Shown here piece after piece: positions 43,060 through 51,350 of a DNA stretch of 64,000 nucleotides. The DNA lies in contig NZ_CP157456.1 in the NCBI RefSeq assembly GCF_041549525.1, positions 558,001 to 622,000 on the forward strand, in the 5' to 3' direction. This stretch comes from Paenarthrobacter aurescens. Lineage in GTDB: Bacteria; Actinomycetota; Actinomycetes; Actinomycetales; Micrococcaceae. The position numbers and the translations under genes were made by a program. The notes below the pieces were generated by a model. The model did not search any database and was not told where the DNA came from. It was given only the letters and a program-made list of their open reading frames with translations. Position 1 is the stretch's first letter; each line of letters opens with the position of its first letter.

Positions 43060-43139
43060 CTCTTCCTGCACCTTCCTTGGCCAACGCTGATTTCTTGGCG
43101 CGAGCTTATATTGTCGGTGCTTGCTGACATTGTTGATTC

Positions 43140-44498
43140 ATGGAGCGGATTGGGGAGAGTCGGGCGGGGGCAGGGGTTTCTCGTGCGCTTGTACCTGCCG
43201 CTGCGGCGAACGTTCAGCTTGGTGCTGCTCGCCCGAACTCTGTGAGTGGGGGTTTGGTTGAGCAGTTGCGGGTGTTGGAGGAGATGAAGTCGGCTATTAC
43301 TGCGTTGCAGGCGCGGGTTGCTGTGGCTTTTGATCTTGCTCAGCGGGTTGAGCAGGCTGAGGCCGGTGTTCCTGCGGCTGAGCGCGGCCAAGGGGTGGGT
43401 GCTCAGGTGGCGTTGGCGCGTCGGGAATCCCCTAACCGTGGGTCGCGGTTGCTTGGTTTGGCGAAGGCTTTGGTGGTGGAGATGCCGCGGACTATGGCGG
43501 CGTTGCAGGCCGGGCTCTTGAATGAGTGGCGTGCCACGCTGCTGGTGAAGGAGACGGCCTGCCTGAGTGTTGAGGATCGGGCTGCGGTTGATGAGGAACT
43601 CGCCGCGGATACGGGAACGTTTGACGGGAAGGGTGACAAGGCGATTGTCGCGGCGGCGAAGGCTGCTGCGTATCGTCGTGATCCGCGGTCCGTGGCGGGG
43701 CGTGCTGCCCGTGCAGCGTCTGAGCGGATGGTGAGTTTGCGTCCGGCGCCGGACACCATGACGTATTTGACGGCGCTGTTGCCGGTGGCCCAGGGAGTGG
43801 CCGTCTATAAAGCACTGACCCGGGCGGCTGATTCGGCCCGTTCCAGCGGGGACGCTGGTTCGGGTGGTGCTTCCGGTTCAGGTAGTTCTGTCCCGACGCG
43901 CGGCCAGGTCATGGCCGACACCCTGGTGGAGCGGGTGACGGGGACCCCGGGCGGGTTTTCGGGGATCAACCTGGATCTGGTGATGACGGACAGGACCCTG
44001 TTCCAGGGCGACAGTGAACCGGCACGGCTTCAGGGATACGGGATCGTCCCAGCGGAGTGGGGGAGAACTGTTGTTGCGGAGCAGGCAACGCCGGATGCGG
44101 AGCTCACCGTCTGGCTTCGTCGACTGTACACGGCGCCGGGCACGGGAGAACTCCTCGCCACGGATTCGAAGGCCCGGCTTTTCACCGGCCGGTTGAGGCG
44201 GTTCATCGAGACCAGGGATGCGACGTGTCGGACGCCGTATTGTGATGCGCCCATCCGGCATATTGATCATGTGGTGTCCTGGAATTCCGGCGGGAAAACG
44301 AACCCTTCGAACGGCGCAGGGCTGTGCGAAGCCTGCAACCACACCAAAGAACACCCCGGGTGGACTGCCACAACGCTCCACGGGAAATCACACGCGGGCG
44401 CTCATGGCGTGCACACCCTGGAAATCAGCACCCCCACCGGCCACACGTACCAATCCAAAGCCCCACCCCTGCCAGGACACCACCCCATAAGAACCTAG
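43140..44498 (+). CDS. DUF222-HNH endonuclease-family (13E12 repeat) protein
   Basis: A 452-residue protein of the actinobacterial multi-copy DUF222/HNH group. An N-terminal helical domain (DUF222, ~35-330) is followed by the HNH nuclease-like end, whose zinc/active-site pattern starts at C362: [17 protein letters not shown], then [15 protein letters not shown]. Substrate and role are unknown; the copies are often found beside rearrangements. Third-codon use changes inside the gene: the first two thirds prefer G/T ends (GTT, TTG, GCT), while the last ~250 bases are C-rich like the neighbours. That suggests a mosaic by recombination with another family copy. Confidence 0.9.
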   Translation: MERIGESRAGAGVSRALVPAAAANVQLGAARPNSVSGGLVEQLRVLEEMKSAITALQARVAVAFDLAQRVEQAEAGVPAAERGQGVGAQVALARRESPNRGSRLLGLAKALVVEMPRTMAALQAGLLNEWRATLLVKETACLSVEDRAAVDEELAADTGTFDGKGDKAIVAAAKAAAYRRDPRSVAGRAARAASERMVSLRPAPDTMTYLTALLPVAQGVAVYKALTRAADSARSSGDAGSGGASGSGSSVPTRGQVMADTLVERVTGTPGGFSGINLDLVMTDRTLFQGDSEPARLQGYGIVPAEWGRTVVAEQATPDAELTVWLRRLYTAPGTGELLATDSKARLFTGRLRRFIETRDATCRTPYCDAPIRHIDHVVSWNSGGKTNPSNGAGLCEACNHTKEHPGWTATTLHGKSHAGAHGVHTLEISTPTGHTYQSKAPPLPGHHPIRT

Positions 44499-44820
44499 AC
44501 AGCCCGCCAGCAGAACACAGAACCCCGCCACGGTAAGCACGCGGCTGAAGGGTGCCGCTGCCCTGCCCGGATGTGCCGTTGAAAAAGTTTTCAAAAAAAC
44601 TTTGTACCCCGCGTAACCCTTTGGGGTGCCGTGACGATTACGTCATTGAAAGGGCCGAGCTGGAATTTGTCCCCCATCATGTTCCAGCTCGGTTCTTCCT
44701 TGTCTGCGGGGAGTTTGCGCAGGAGTTTGTCTGCGGGAGTTTGCGCGGGAGTTTGCGTCCGAACAGGTAAGACGGACAGCGGGTCTTTCCATGGAAGGCC
44801 GGGTCAAGCGGTTACCCTAG
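44499..44820. other. 322-bp gap with short GGAGTTTGC repeats upstream of the sigma gene
   Basis: No gene is visible. The stretch at 44581-44612 is AT-rich for this window (GAAAAAGTTTTCAAAAAAAC) and includes the palindromic GAAAAAGTTTTC-like motif, a possible promoter. At 44708-44759 the motif GGAGTTTGC occurs four times with 12-14 base spacing. Its function is unknown. It could bind a regulator or be a slipped-strand expansion upstream of the sigma-factor gene. Confidence 0.55.
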
Positions 44821-45453
44821 GTGGGGTCGTCCGTTGGTGACAAGGCGGACGTCCAGGCCCAAGCAACGGACCTGCCGCCGATCGAAAGCCTCATTCCTGT
44901 GACGGACGCATTGACCGATGAAGCGCTACATGCACTCAAGGGCAATAACGCGGAACTGTTCGGCGCCGTTTACCAGGCGTACGCCGGCCAGGTTCTTGGA
45001 TATCTGACGGCCAAAGGCGTCTCAGACCCGGAAGCAGTGACCCAGGATGTTTTCCTTGCCGTCCTGCCCCGCCTGGATGACATCAGCGGCGGGGTTCATG
45101 GCCTCCGGACCTTCATTTTCTCGGTTGCTCATGCCCGCATGGTGGATGAGCATCGGAAGCAAAGCAGGTCTCCGGAACACCACGAGTTCGAGCCCGACCG
45201 GGACACTCGGGAAGTGAGTTCCGCAGAGACCGAAGCCATGGGACTTCTGGCACCCAAGGAAGTCATGAAACTTCTGGATTACCTTGGCGACGAGCAGCGG
45301 GAGGTCTTGACCCTCCGCATCGTGGCAGGCCTGACCGTTGAGCAGGTGGCCGACATCATGGGGAAATCCGCCGGGGCAGTGAAACAACTGCAGCGGCGGG
45401 CACTTATTACGCTCCGTGAGCATTCGGCTGTAAAGGAATACGTGTGTCCATGA
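44821..45453 (+). CDS. Sigma-70 (ECF-like) RNA polymerase sigma factor
   Basis: A 210-residue protein. Region 2 spans about residues 41-105 (ELFGAVYQAYAGQVLGYLTA, FSVAHARMVDEHRKQSR), and region 4 lies at ~150-205 with the helix-turn-helix LTVEQVADIMGKSAGAVKQLQRRA. There is no C-terminal extension. The start is GTG 44821 with no clear ribosome site, so translation may begin downstream or leaderless. The next gene overlaps by 10 bases and encodes a membrane protein, the usual partner of an ECF factor. Its target genes are unknown. Confidence 0.85.
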   Translation: MGSSVGDKADVQAQATDLPPIESLIPVTDALTDEALHALKGNNAELFGAVYQAYAGQVLGYLTAKGVSDPEAVTQDVFLAVLPRLDDISGGVHGLRTFIFSVAHARMVDEHRKQSRSPEHHEFEPDRDTREVSSAETEAMGLLAPKEVMKLLDYLGDEQREVLTLRIVAGLTVEQVADIMGKSAGAVKQLQRRALITLREHSAVKEYVCP

Positions 45454-46427
45454 CGTACAGGGATAGTGAACGCGAAGCTATTGTGGACGAGCTCCTGCTC
45501 GACGCCGCCGCCTCCACTGATGATGCCGGCTCCACTGATTCTGCCGACGAAACTGACGTGCGGCAGATTCTTCTTGCCATTGGCTCCTTCGCGGACTTTG
45601 CGGCCCCAGCCCCGGGTGCGGAGCTTTCCGCCATGCTGGACGGCCCGCATGATGAACTCAGTAAACGCCGCTGGAGGCATAAGCACCGCACAGCCGTAGT
45701 CAGCGTTGCTGTGGTGGCAGCGATGGGGCTGGGCGTCAGTGGGGTTGCCGCGGCGAGTTCCGGATTTACGCGCAACCCGTCTTTCCTGGATGAGCTGTTG
45801 GGCAACGTCCGTCCCCAGCCAGCTGCCGCCGAATCCGTTCTGCCCGTTCCGGACGCACCGCGCGTCACTACCGAACCAGCACCCGTGGATCCTGCAGCGA
45901 TTCCACCCGCCGTACCTGGTGAAACCCAGGCACAGGCAACCGCGGAGGCGCAGGCCGCGCTTCCCAGCCAGGCAAAGGCGCCGAACCTGGTTCCAGCGCC
46001 CGCGAATGCTTCGGATCAGTCTGCGCCCGGCCCTGCCGACATCGCTCCCGGCCCTGCCGACAGCACTCCCGGGCCCGGCCACAGCAATCCCGGTCCCGCT
46101 CAAAGTAACCCCTCAGCCGGAAAGACGACACAGAGCGACGCTTTACCGGGCAGCCTCCCGCCGGGGAATGCCAACCAGCCGAATACTGCGCCCAACCTGA
46201 CCCTGAGCCCGCAGGAAAAGCCTGGATCCGGCAAGGAAGAGAAGCAGCAAGCCATCAGACCTGATGCATCCCTCCATGGTGATGGGAAGCCGGCCAAAAC
46301 CAAGCCCGGCTCAGATGGCGCCAAGCCCGGACACCTGCCTCGGGTCCCCAGCAACGAGCGGGCTGATGACAAAGGCCAGGGCTCCGAGGATCAGTTGAAG
46401 CAGTGGCTCAAACGCGGAGACCGCTAG
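45444..46427 (+). CDS. Membrane partner of the sigma factor, anti-sigma/DUF5667-like with long Pro-rich tail
   Basis: A 327-residue single-pass protein from GTG 45444 (AAAGGA seven bases away). Residues 1-75 are acidic and cytoplasmic; a transmembrane helix at ~83-103 (RTAVVSVAVVAAMGLGVSGV) is followed by a Ser/Pro/Gly/Gln-rich extracellular tail of more than 200 residues with repeats of 'APGPADSTPGPGH' type. No zinc-binding HxxxCxxC motif is visible in the cytoplasmic part, so it is an atypical anti-sigma or a regulator of another kind. The tight 10-base overlap with the sigma gene is the main evidence for partnership. Confidence 0.65.
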   Translation: MSMTYRDSEREAIVDELLLDAAASTDDAGSTDSADETDVRQILLAIGSFADFAAPAPGAELSAMLDGPHDELSKRRWRHKHRTAVVSVAVVAAMGLGVSGVAAASSGFTRNPSFLDELLGNVRPQPAAAESVLPVPDAPRVTTEPAPVDPAAIPPAVPGETQAQATAEAQAALPSQAKAPNLVPAPANASDQSAPGPADIAPGPADSTPGPGHSNPGPAQSNPSAGKTTQSDALPGSLPPGNANQPNTAPNLTLSPQEKPGSGKEEKQQAIRPDASLHGDGKPAKTKPGSDGAKPGHLPRVPSNERADDKGQGSEDQLKQWLKRGDR

Positions 46428-46546
46428 GGGCTTCCCGCCTAGTCCGGCCAGATGCAATCCGCCATGGAAGCGGGCCTGGGCTTAATGCCTTTGTATGCAG
46501 AATATTCGGCAAAGGGGGCAAAAGCAGCCGGGAGTAAGCTTGGGTC

Positions 46547-46972
46547 ATGATGCAAGTCAACGATCCGGCCGTCGTGGAGCGGTTGATGCGAACAAAGGGC
46601 ACTTGGGCCATTGTTGGACTCAGTACCAATCAGTGGCGCTCCGCATACGACGTCTCGCTCTACGTCCGGGACAAGATGGGCATGGAGATCATCCCCGTCA
46701 ACCTCAAGGGTGAGAATGTGCACGGCGAGAAGGGGTACACGTCCCTCGCGGACATTCCCGAGGCCCGGCACCCCATCGATGTTGTTGACTGCTTCGTCAA
46801 TTCCCAACGCGTGGGGGCGGTGATTGACCAAGCGATCGCCATTGGCGCCAAGGCGGTGTGGCTTCAGCTGGGGGTCTTTGACGACGACGCCGTGCAGCGC
46901 GCACGCGACGCCGGACTGGACGTTGTGGTCAATTCATGCCCGGCACGCGAAGGCTGGCACTACGGCCTGTGA
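46547..46972 (+). CDS. CoA-binding-domain (YccU-like) protein
   Basis: A 141-residue single-domain protein with a Rossmann-like fold of the succinyl-CoA-synthetase alpha N-terminal type: TWAIVGLSTNQWRSAYDVSLYV, IIPVNLKG and VDCFVNSQRVGAVIDQAIA with KAVWLQLGV follow the family order (the first piece is quoted as TWAIVGLSTNQWRSAY). It ends at Leu141 in 'NSCPAREGWHYGL', with the conserved C of the CoA-binding family. Its role is unknown. ATG 46547 is followed by a second ATG, and either may be used. Confidence 0.88.
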   Translation: MMQVNDPAVVERLMRTKGTWAIVGLSTNQWRSAYDVSLYVRDKMGMEIIPVNLKGENVHGEKGYTSLADIPEARHPIDVVDCFVNSQRVGAVIDQAIAIGAKAVWLQLGVFDDDAVQRARDAGLDVVVNSCPAREGWHYGL

Positions 46973-47035
46973 TTGCCGTTTCGATTCCTCTGCTAGATTG
47001 CAGCTGAATCATTTTTTGAGTCTTGGGGGACAACC

Positions 47036-47917
47036 ATGTTCGGCGGCCATTCTTCGGTGCCTTTTTCCACTCCCAGCAGGCGGGCCGTCTTCAGTGTTTT
47101 AGGCGCCTCAGTGGTGGCCGGCCTGACAGCGTGCACCTCGGCGGAAAGTTCGACGCCGGGGCAGACTTCCGGTGGCTCGTCCGCGCCGCCCGAGGTGCCG
47201 GGGCCCAACGGTGCGCTCGCCGTGGGCGGCGAGGTGCCGACGTCGTCCGCTTCTCCGACGCCCACGCCCGCCCCCGCCAAGCGAATCCGGCGTACGTTCA
47301 TCCCGGACTATCAGTTGCCGCCGATCGTGGGTGGGTTGGCGCCGGTGATCACCAGGATCCAGACCAAGCATCCAGTGGTGTTCCTGACCATTGATGACGG
47401 CAACATCAAAACGCCTGAGTCGATCAAGCTTATGGCAGAGTACGACTACCCCTCGTCACTGTTCCTCACCAGGGACACTGTGGCGGACAACCCGGCGTTC
47501 TTCAACGCGTTCAAAGCCCAGGGCAGTTTGATCGAGAACCACACCGTCACGCACAACATCAACATGGTGCGGCAGTGGGGCTATCAGCAGCAGCTCAATG
47601 ACATGGTGGGAATGCAGGAGTACGCATTCCAGCACTACGGCCGGCGGCCCACCCTGTTCCGTCCCCCGGGAGGGGCTTACTCGGATGTGATGCGCAAAGC
47701 CGTGGCCGACGCCGGAATGAAGGCGATAGTTACCTGGGAGGCCAAAGCGAACGCTGGGAAGATGGACTACCAGGTGGGCAATTCCCTGCGTCCCGGCGAT
47801 ATTGTGCTCATGCATTTCCGGGCTGAGTTTGCCGCCGACCTCGCGGCCTTCCGGGCTGCCCAGTTGGCTGCAGGGCTCGAAGTGGTGCTGCTGGAAGATT
47901 TCCTGGGCGTAGCGTAG
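47036..47917 (+). CDS. Polysaccharide deacetylase (NodB-homology), lipoprotein
   Basis: A 293-residue exported carbohydrate esterase-4 enzyme. The lipobox VAGLTAC places Cys near residue 33, and a Ser/Pro/Thr linker follows to ~80. The NodB core includes VVFLTIDDG (~113-121), IENHTVTHN with the two metal histidines (~162-170), and RPPGGAY (~203-209). These predict removal of acetyl groups from peptidoglycan or another surface polysaccharide. Nothing in the neighbourhood fixes the substrate. The start ATG follows GGGGG with a short spacer. Confidence 0.9.
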   Translation: MFGGHSSVPFSTPSRRAVFSVLGASVVAGLTACTSAESSTPGQTSGGSSAPPEVPGPNGALAVGGEVPTSSASPTPTPAPAKRIRRTFIPDYQLPPIVGGLAPVITRIQTKHPVVFLTIDDGNIKTPESIKLMAEYDYPSSLFLTRDTVADNPAFFNAFKAQGSLIENHTVTHNINMVRQWGYQQQLNDMVGMQEYAFQHYGRRPTLFRPPGGAYSDVMRKAVADAGMKAIVTWEAKANAGKMDYQVGNSLRPGDIVLMHFRAEFAADLAAFRAAQLAAGLEVVLLEDFLGVA

Positions 47918-47974
47918 GCGCTGCCTCGGGCGAGGGGCGTGGTGGCTGCCCCTGAGCGCCAGTAGGCTCTCCCC

Positions 47975-48385
47975 ATGGATGTTCCTACCCTCCGTGAAAT
48001 TTGCCTCAGCTTCCCCGGCGCGTTCGAGGACTTTCCATTTGGCCCTGAAACCTCCGTGTTCAAGGTGCGTTCCGTCGTCGCTGGTGGTTCACGTCAGGAA
48101 GCCAAAATGTTCGCGCTCTCCACCATGGATCCGAATAACTGGTCCGTGAGCCTCAAATGCGAGCCGGCGCTGGCTGAGCAACTCCGGGCAGCAAACCCGG
48201 AAATCACCGGTGCGTGGCATATGAACAAGACCCACTGGAACGGCGTCCGGCTGGATGGGGCTCTTTCTGACGGCATGATCCGGGACATGGTGGAGGACTC
48301 CTATGACCTGGTGGTGGCCACCCTTAGCCGGAAACAACAGGAGCAACTTGGCTGGGCGCGGCTCGCGAAACCGCAGGGCAGCTGA
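47975..48385 (+). CDS. MmcQ/YjbR-family protein
   Basis: A 136-residue protein with the CyaY-like fold of the YjbR/MmcQ group: FPGAFEDFPFGPETSVFKV near 13-31, then MFALSTMDPNNWSVSLKCEP and a 'MNKTHWNGVRLDG' segment (~83-95), which matches the family's NKxHWNTV pattern. The function is unknown, and claims of DNA binding rest on structure only. It is a single gene with ATG at 47975. Confidence 0.9.
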   Translation: MDVPTLREICLSFPGAFEDFPFGPETSVFKVRSVVAGGSRQEAKMFALSTMDPNNWSVSLKCEPALAEQLRAANPEITGAWHMNKTHWNGVRLDGALSDGMIRDMVEDSYDLVVATLSRKQQEQLGWARLAKPQGS

Positions 48386-48480
48386 CACGCCCGCAAAGCC
48401 CTCCCCACGGCGCTGACATGGGGCTAGATTGATACTGCATACCTTAAGACCTCAGCCACGTGCTGGTCAGGAGCGGTTTG

Positions 48481-48738
48481 ATGCTGGATCAGAAGACGCT
48501 GGCCTCCCAAGCCTTCGCAGCTGCCTCCGCTCCCCATGATGAGTGGTCCGGGCGCCCGATGATCGAAGTGCGCGAACGCCCGGGCTTGTTTCCGGGGCGT
48601 GAAAAACGCCTCACTGGAGCCTTGGAAATCTTCCCGAGCGCCCAACAATGGCCGGTACCACTGGGATCCGACGGGCAAGGCCCCACCGCCCGGCAGGCGA
48701 TCACGGAGTGCGGAAAGACCCTCGCAGACGGCCCGTAG
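48481..48738 (+). CDS. Small hypothetical protein
   Basis: An 85-residue frame from ATG 48481, with AGGAG about nine bases upstream. The composition is ordinary for a soluble protein (MIEVRERPGLFPGREKRL, then LGSDGQGPTARQAITECG) and there is no membrane segment. I recognise no family. The opposite strand is also open (48424-48798), but has no ribosome site and a less protein-like sequence. It lies between the MmcQ gene and the sugar importer. Confidence 0.5.
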   Translation: MLDQKTLASQAFAAASAPHDEWSGRPMIEVRERPGLFPGREKRLTGALEIFPSAQQWPVPLGSDGQGPTARQAITECGKTLADGP

Positions 48739-48761
48739 AAAGATCACGCTTTGACAAATGT

Positions 48762-48797
48762 TGATCGAAAGTGCCAAGAAAGATTGATTTTCGATCA
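48762..48797. promoter_or_regulatory. Operator-like inverted repeat upstream of the sugar importer
   Basis: TGATCGAAA (48762-48770) and TTTCGATCA (48789-48797) are perfect 9-base inverted arms with an 18-base spacer, about 120 bases before the binding-protein start. A TTGACA -35-like hexamer lies just upstream at 48751-48756, though no good -10 sits 17 bases later. No sugar regulator is encoded nearby, so the repressor must be elsewhere. Confidence 0.6.
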
Positions 48798-48915
48798 TTC
48801 CTGGTGAATTATGTCACAGAAGGTTGGTGCTGCCAGAGCGCCAACCCAGACTGTCTGACTGACCGGCCTTCCCGCCGCAACAGTTGGGCACTACGAGTCA
48901 CTGGAGGGTTTAGAA

Positions 48916-50328
48916 ATGAACGTTCAGCACCAGTCCGTCGGTCGCCGTGGATTCCTGCGCGGGGCACTCGCAGCAGCCGTGCTCGTGCCCATGGGGGGAA
49001 CCATTGCGTCCTGTGCCGCGGGTGGCGGCGGTGGCACTGCCGCAGGCCCCACAGGCACCGTCTCCGATACCAACCCGTTTGGCATGGCTGACAAGGCGGC
49101 CCTCGACGCCGTGATCTTCAAGGGTGGCTACGGCATCGACTACGTCGAGTTCGCCGGCAAGATCTTCGAGAAGACACACGAGGGCTCCACTGCCAAGATT
49201 TCCCCGTCCACGGACATCGCGCAGGAACTTCAGCCGCGCTTCGTCGGTGGCAACCCGCCGGACCTGATCGATAACTCCGGCGCGAAGGCGATCGGTTTCA
49301 GCACCATCCTTGCCCAGCTTGAAGACCTCACCAGCGTTGTGGAGGCCAAGAACCTTGAGGGCAAGGTCATCAAGGACACCCTGTACACCGGCGTACTGGC
49401 TCCAGGCACCTTCGACGGCAAGCTTGCCGCCCTGAACTACGTGCTGACCGTCTTCGCCGTGTGGTACTCGGACTCCCTCCTCAAGGAAAACGGCTGGACT
49501 GTTCCCAAGACCTGGGATGAAATGTACGCCTTGGGCGAGCAGGCCAAAGCCAAGGGCAAGTACCTCTTCGTCTGGGGCAAGGAAGCAGCCACGTATTACC
49601 AGGAACTGGCAATCGCCTCGGCAATCAAGGAAGGCGGCGACGAAGTCCGCCTCGGCCTGGAGAACCTCACAGCCGATTGCTGGTCCCACCCGGCCATCCA
49701 GTCCGTCTTCGCTGCAATGGAGAAGATCGTCAAGGCCGGCTTCTTCAAGCCCGGCGGTTCCGGCACCCAGTTCACGGCCGCCCAGGCACAGTGGAGCAAC
49801 GCTCAGGAAGCCGTGTTCTACCCGTCCGGGTCCTGGATTGAAAACGAAATGAAGGACCAGACCAAGGCCGGCTTCAACATGATGGGCGCCCCGGCACCGT
49901 CCGTAAGTGCCAGCCCCAAGATGCCGCAGACCGCACTTCACAGTGCTGCCGGCGAGCCCTTCATTGTTCCGAGCCAAGGCAAGAACGCTGCCGGTGGCAA
50001 GGAACTTCTCCGGATCATGCTGTCCAAGGAAGCTGCCACCAACTTCGCCAAGACCAAGCTCGCACCCACCATCGTCAAGGACACCGTCCCGGCCGATGGC
50101 TTCGGTTCCACAGCCCTGGTTTCGCAAACGAAGATGCTCAGCGATGCCGGCGAGGACATTTACACCTGGAACTTCATTGACCTTTACGGCACCAACAAGG
50201 ACCAGCTGGTTGTCTGGAACACCTTCCTGGACGGCAAGTCCGACGTCGCCACCCTCACCTCCGCCCTGCAGAACATCTCGGACAAAGTCCGTAACGACAG
50301 CTCGGTCAAGAAGATCGAAGTGAAGTGA
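48916..50328 (+). CDS. NgcE-like carbohydrate ABC transporter substrate-binding lipoprotein
   Basis: A 470-residue sugar-binding protein. Its signal combines a twin-arginine-like start (GRRGFLRGALAAAVLVP, ~9-25) with a lipobox-like IASC near residue 33. The mature part has the SBP_bac_1 organisation and resembles the NgcE group, which binds N-acetylglucosamine and chitobiose in Streptomyces, with 'FVGGNPPDLIDNSGAKAIGF' near 108-127 and 'VFYPSGSWIENEMKDQT' near 300-316. It is followed by two permeases with overlapping ends. No ATPase is present, as in actinobacterial systems that share a distant MsiK-type ATPase. Confidence 0.88.
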   Translation: MNVQHQSVGRRGFLRGALAAAVLVPMGGTIASCAAGGGGGTAAGPTGTVSDTNPFGMADKAALDAVIFKGGYGIDYVEFAGKIFEKTHEGSTAKISPSTDIAQELQPRFVGGNPPDLIDNSGAKAIGFSTILAQLEDLTSVVEAKNLEGKVIKDTLYTGVLAPGTFDGKLAALNYVLTVFAVWYSDSLLKENGWTVPKTWDEMYALGEQAKAKGKYLFVWGKEAATYYQELAIASAIKEGGDEVRLGLENLTADCWSHPAIQSVFAAMEKIVKAGFFKPGGSGTQFTAAQAQWSNAQEAVFYPSGSWIENEMKDQTKAGFNMMGAPAPSVSASPKMPQTALHSAAGEPFIVPSQGKNAAGGKELLRIMLSKEAATNFAKTKLAPTIVKDTVPADGFGSTALVSQTKMLSDAGEDIYTWNFIDLYGTNKDQLVVWNTFLDGKSDVATLTSALQNISDKVRNDSSVKKIEVK

Positions 50329-51350
50329 CCTCAGTGAAAACTCAGCAGAGCCGGAACGACGACGGCCTGGCCGCCGTCGTTCCGGCGACGGCCCCACCGC
50401 AAGTGGTGAGGCGGCGGCGTAAGCCATTGACATGGGACAAGGTCAGTTTCTTCGCGGTGTTCCTCGGGCTGCCGCTGGCGATCTACCTGCTGTTCGTGAT
50501 TTGGCCGTTCATCCAGGCATTCGGATATTCGCTGACGGACTGGTCCGGGTTCTCGCCCAACCAGAACTTCATCGGCCTGGACAACTACGTGAAGATCTTT
50601 ACCGACGACATCTTCATGAAGGCGATGTCCAACAACATCCTCCTGGTCATCTTCCTCCCCATCATCACTATCATCCTGAGCCTGGTCCTTGCCTCGCTGG
50701 TGACTGTGGGCGGGAGCAGCAAGGGCCAGATCAAGGGTTTGCGCAACTCCAGCTTCTACCGTGTGGTCTCCTTCTTCCCGTACACCATTCCCGCCGTAGC
50801 GATCGGCATCATGTGGGGTCAGATCTATGATCCTTCCGGTGGTTTGCTCAATGGCATCCTGACCGGCCTTGGCTTGGACCAGTTCAAGGACTTCGCATGG
50901 TTGGGTGATAAGAACACCGCCATGATCGCAACCATGTTCGTCATTGTGTGGGGCTTTGTTGGCTTCTACATGGTCCTGTTCGTGGCCGGTATCAAAGGTA
51001 TTCCCGCTGAACTTTTTGAGGCTGCAAGGATTGATGGCGCCGGTCGCTTCCGCACCGCTGTGTCCATCACCATCCCTTTGATACGGGACAACATCCAGAC
51101 CGCCTACATCTACATGGGCATCCTGGCGCTGGACGCGTTCGTTTACATGGCTGCACTGAACTCCGGCGGTGGTCCGGACAACTCCACGCTGGTTATGGCC
51201 CAGCAGCTGTTCTTCACGGCATTCAGCAAGGGGCAGTTCGGTCTCGCCAGCGCCATGGGCGTTGTGTTGGCCATTGCCACGCTGATCTTCTCCGGCTTGG
51301 TATTCCTGGTGAACCGGCTCACCGGCGGAGATAAGGATGTGAGCCTGTAA
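50325..51350 (+). CDS. Carbohydrate ABC transporter permease (NgcF-like)
   Basis: A 341-residue membrane protein of the MalF/UgpA type. GTG 50325 overlaps the binding-protein stop by 4 bases. After a charged N-terminal ~35 residues come six to seven helices, the family motif 'FIGLDNYVKIF' near 80-90, and the EAA loop AELFEAARIDGAGRFRTAVSIT (~226-247, quoted as AELFEAARIDGAGRF). It pairs with the next gene to form the heterodimeric pore of the importer. Substrate assignment follows the NgcE-like binding protein only. Confidence 0.92.
   Translation: MTSVKTQQSRNDDGLAAVVPATAPPQVVRRRRKPLTWDKVSFFAVFLGLPLAIYLLFVIWPFIQAFGYSLTDWSGFSPNQNFIGLDNYVKIFTDDIFMKAMSNNILLVIFLPIITIILSLVLASLVTVGGSSKGQIKGLRNSSFYRVVSFFPYTIPAVAIGIMWGQIYDPSGGLLNGILTGLGLDQFKDFAWLGDKNTAMIATMFVIVWGFVGFYMVLFVAGIKGIPAELFEAARIDGAGRFRTAVSITIPLIRDNIQTAYIYMGILALDAFVYMAALNSGGGPDNSTLVMAQQLFFTAFSKGQFGLASAMGVVLAIATLIFSGLVFLVNRLTGGDKDVSL

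Noticed and set aside
48910..50433. 507-codon frame on the minus strand through the sugar-binding gene
   Set aside because: Long frames are expected opposite high-GC genes. The plus strand has a clear signal peptide, lipobox and operon context.
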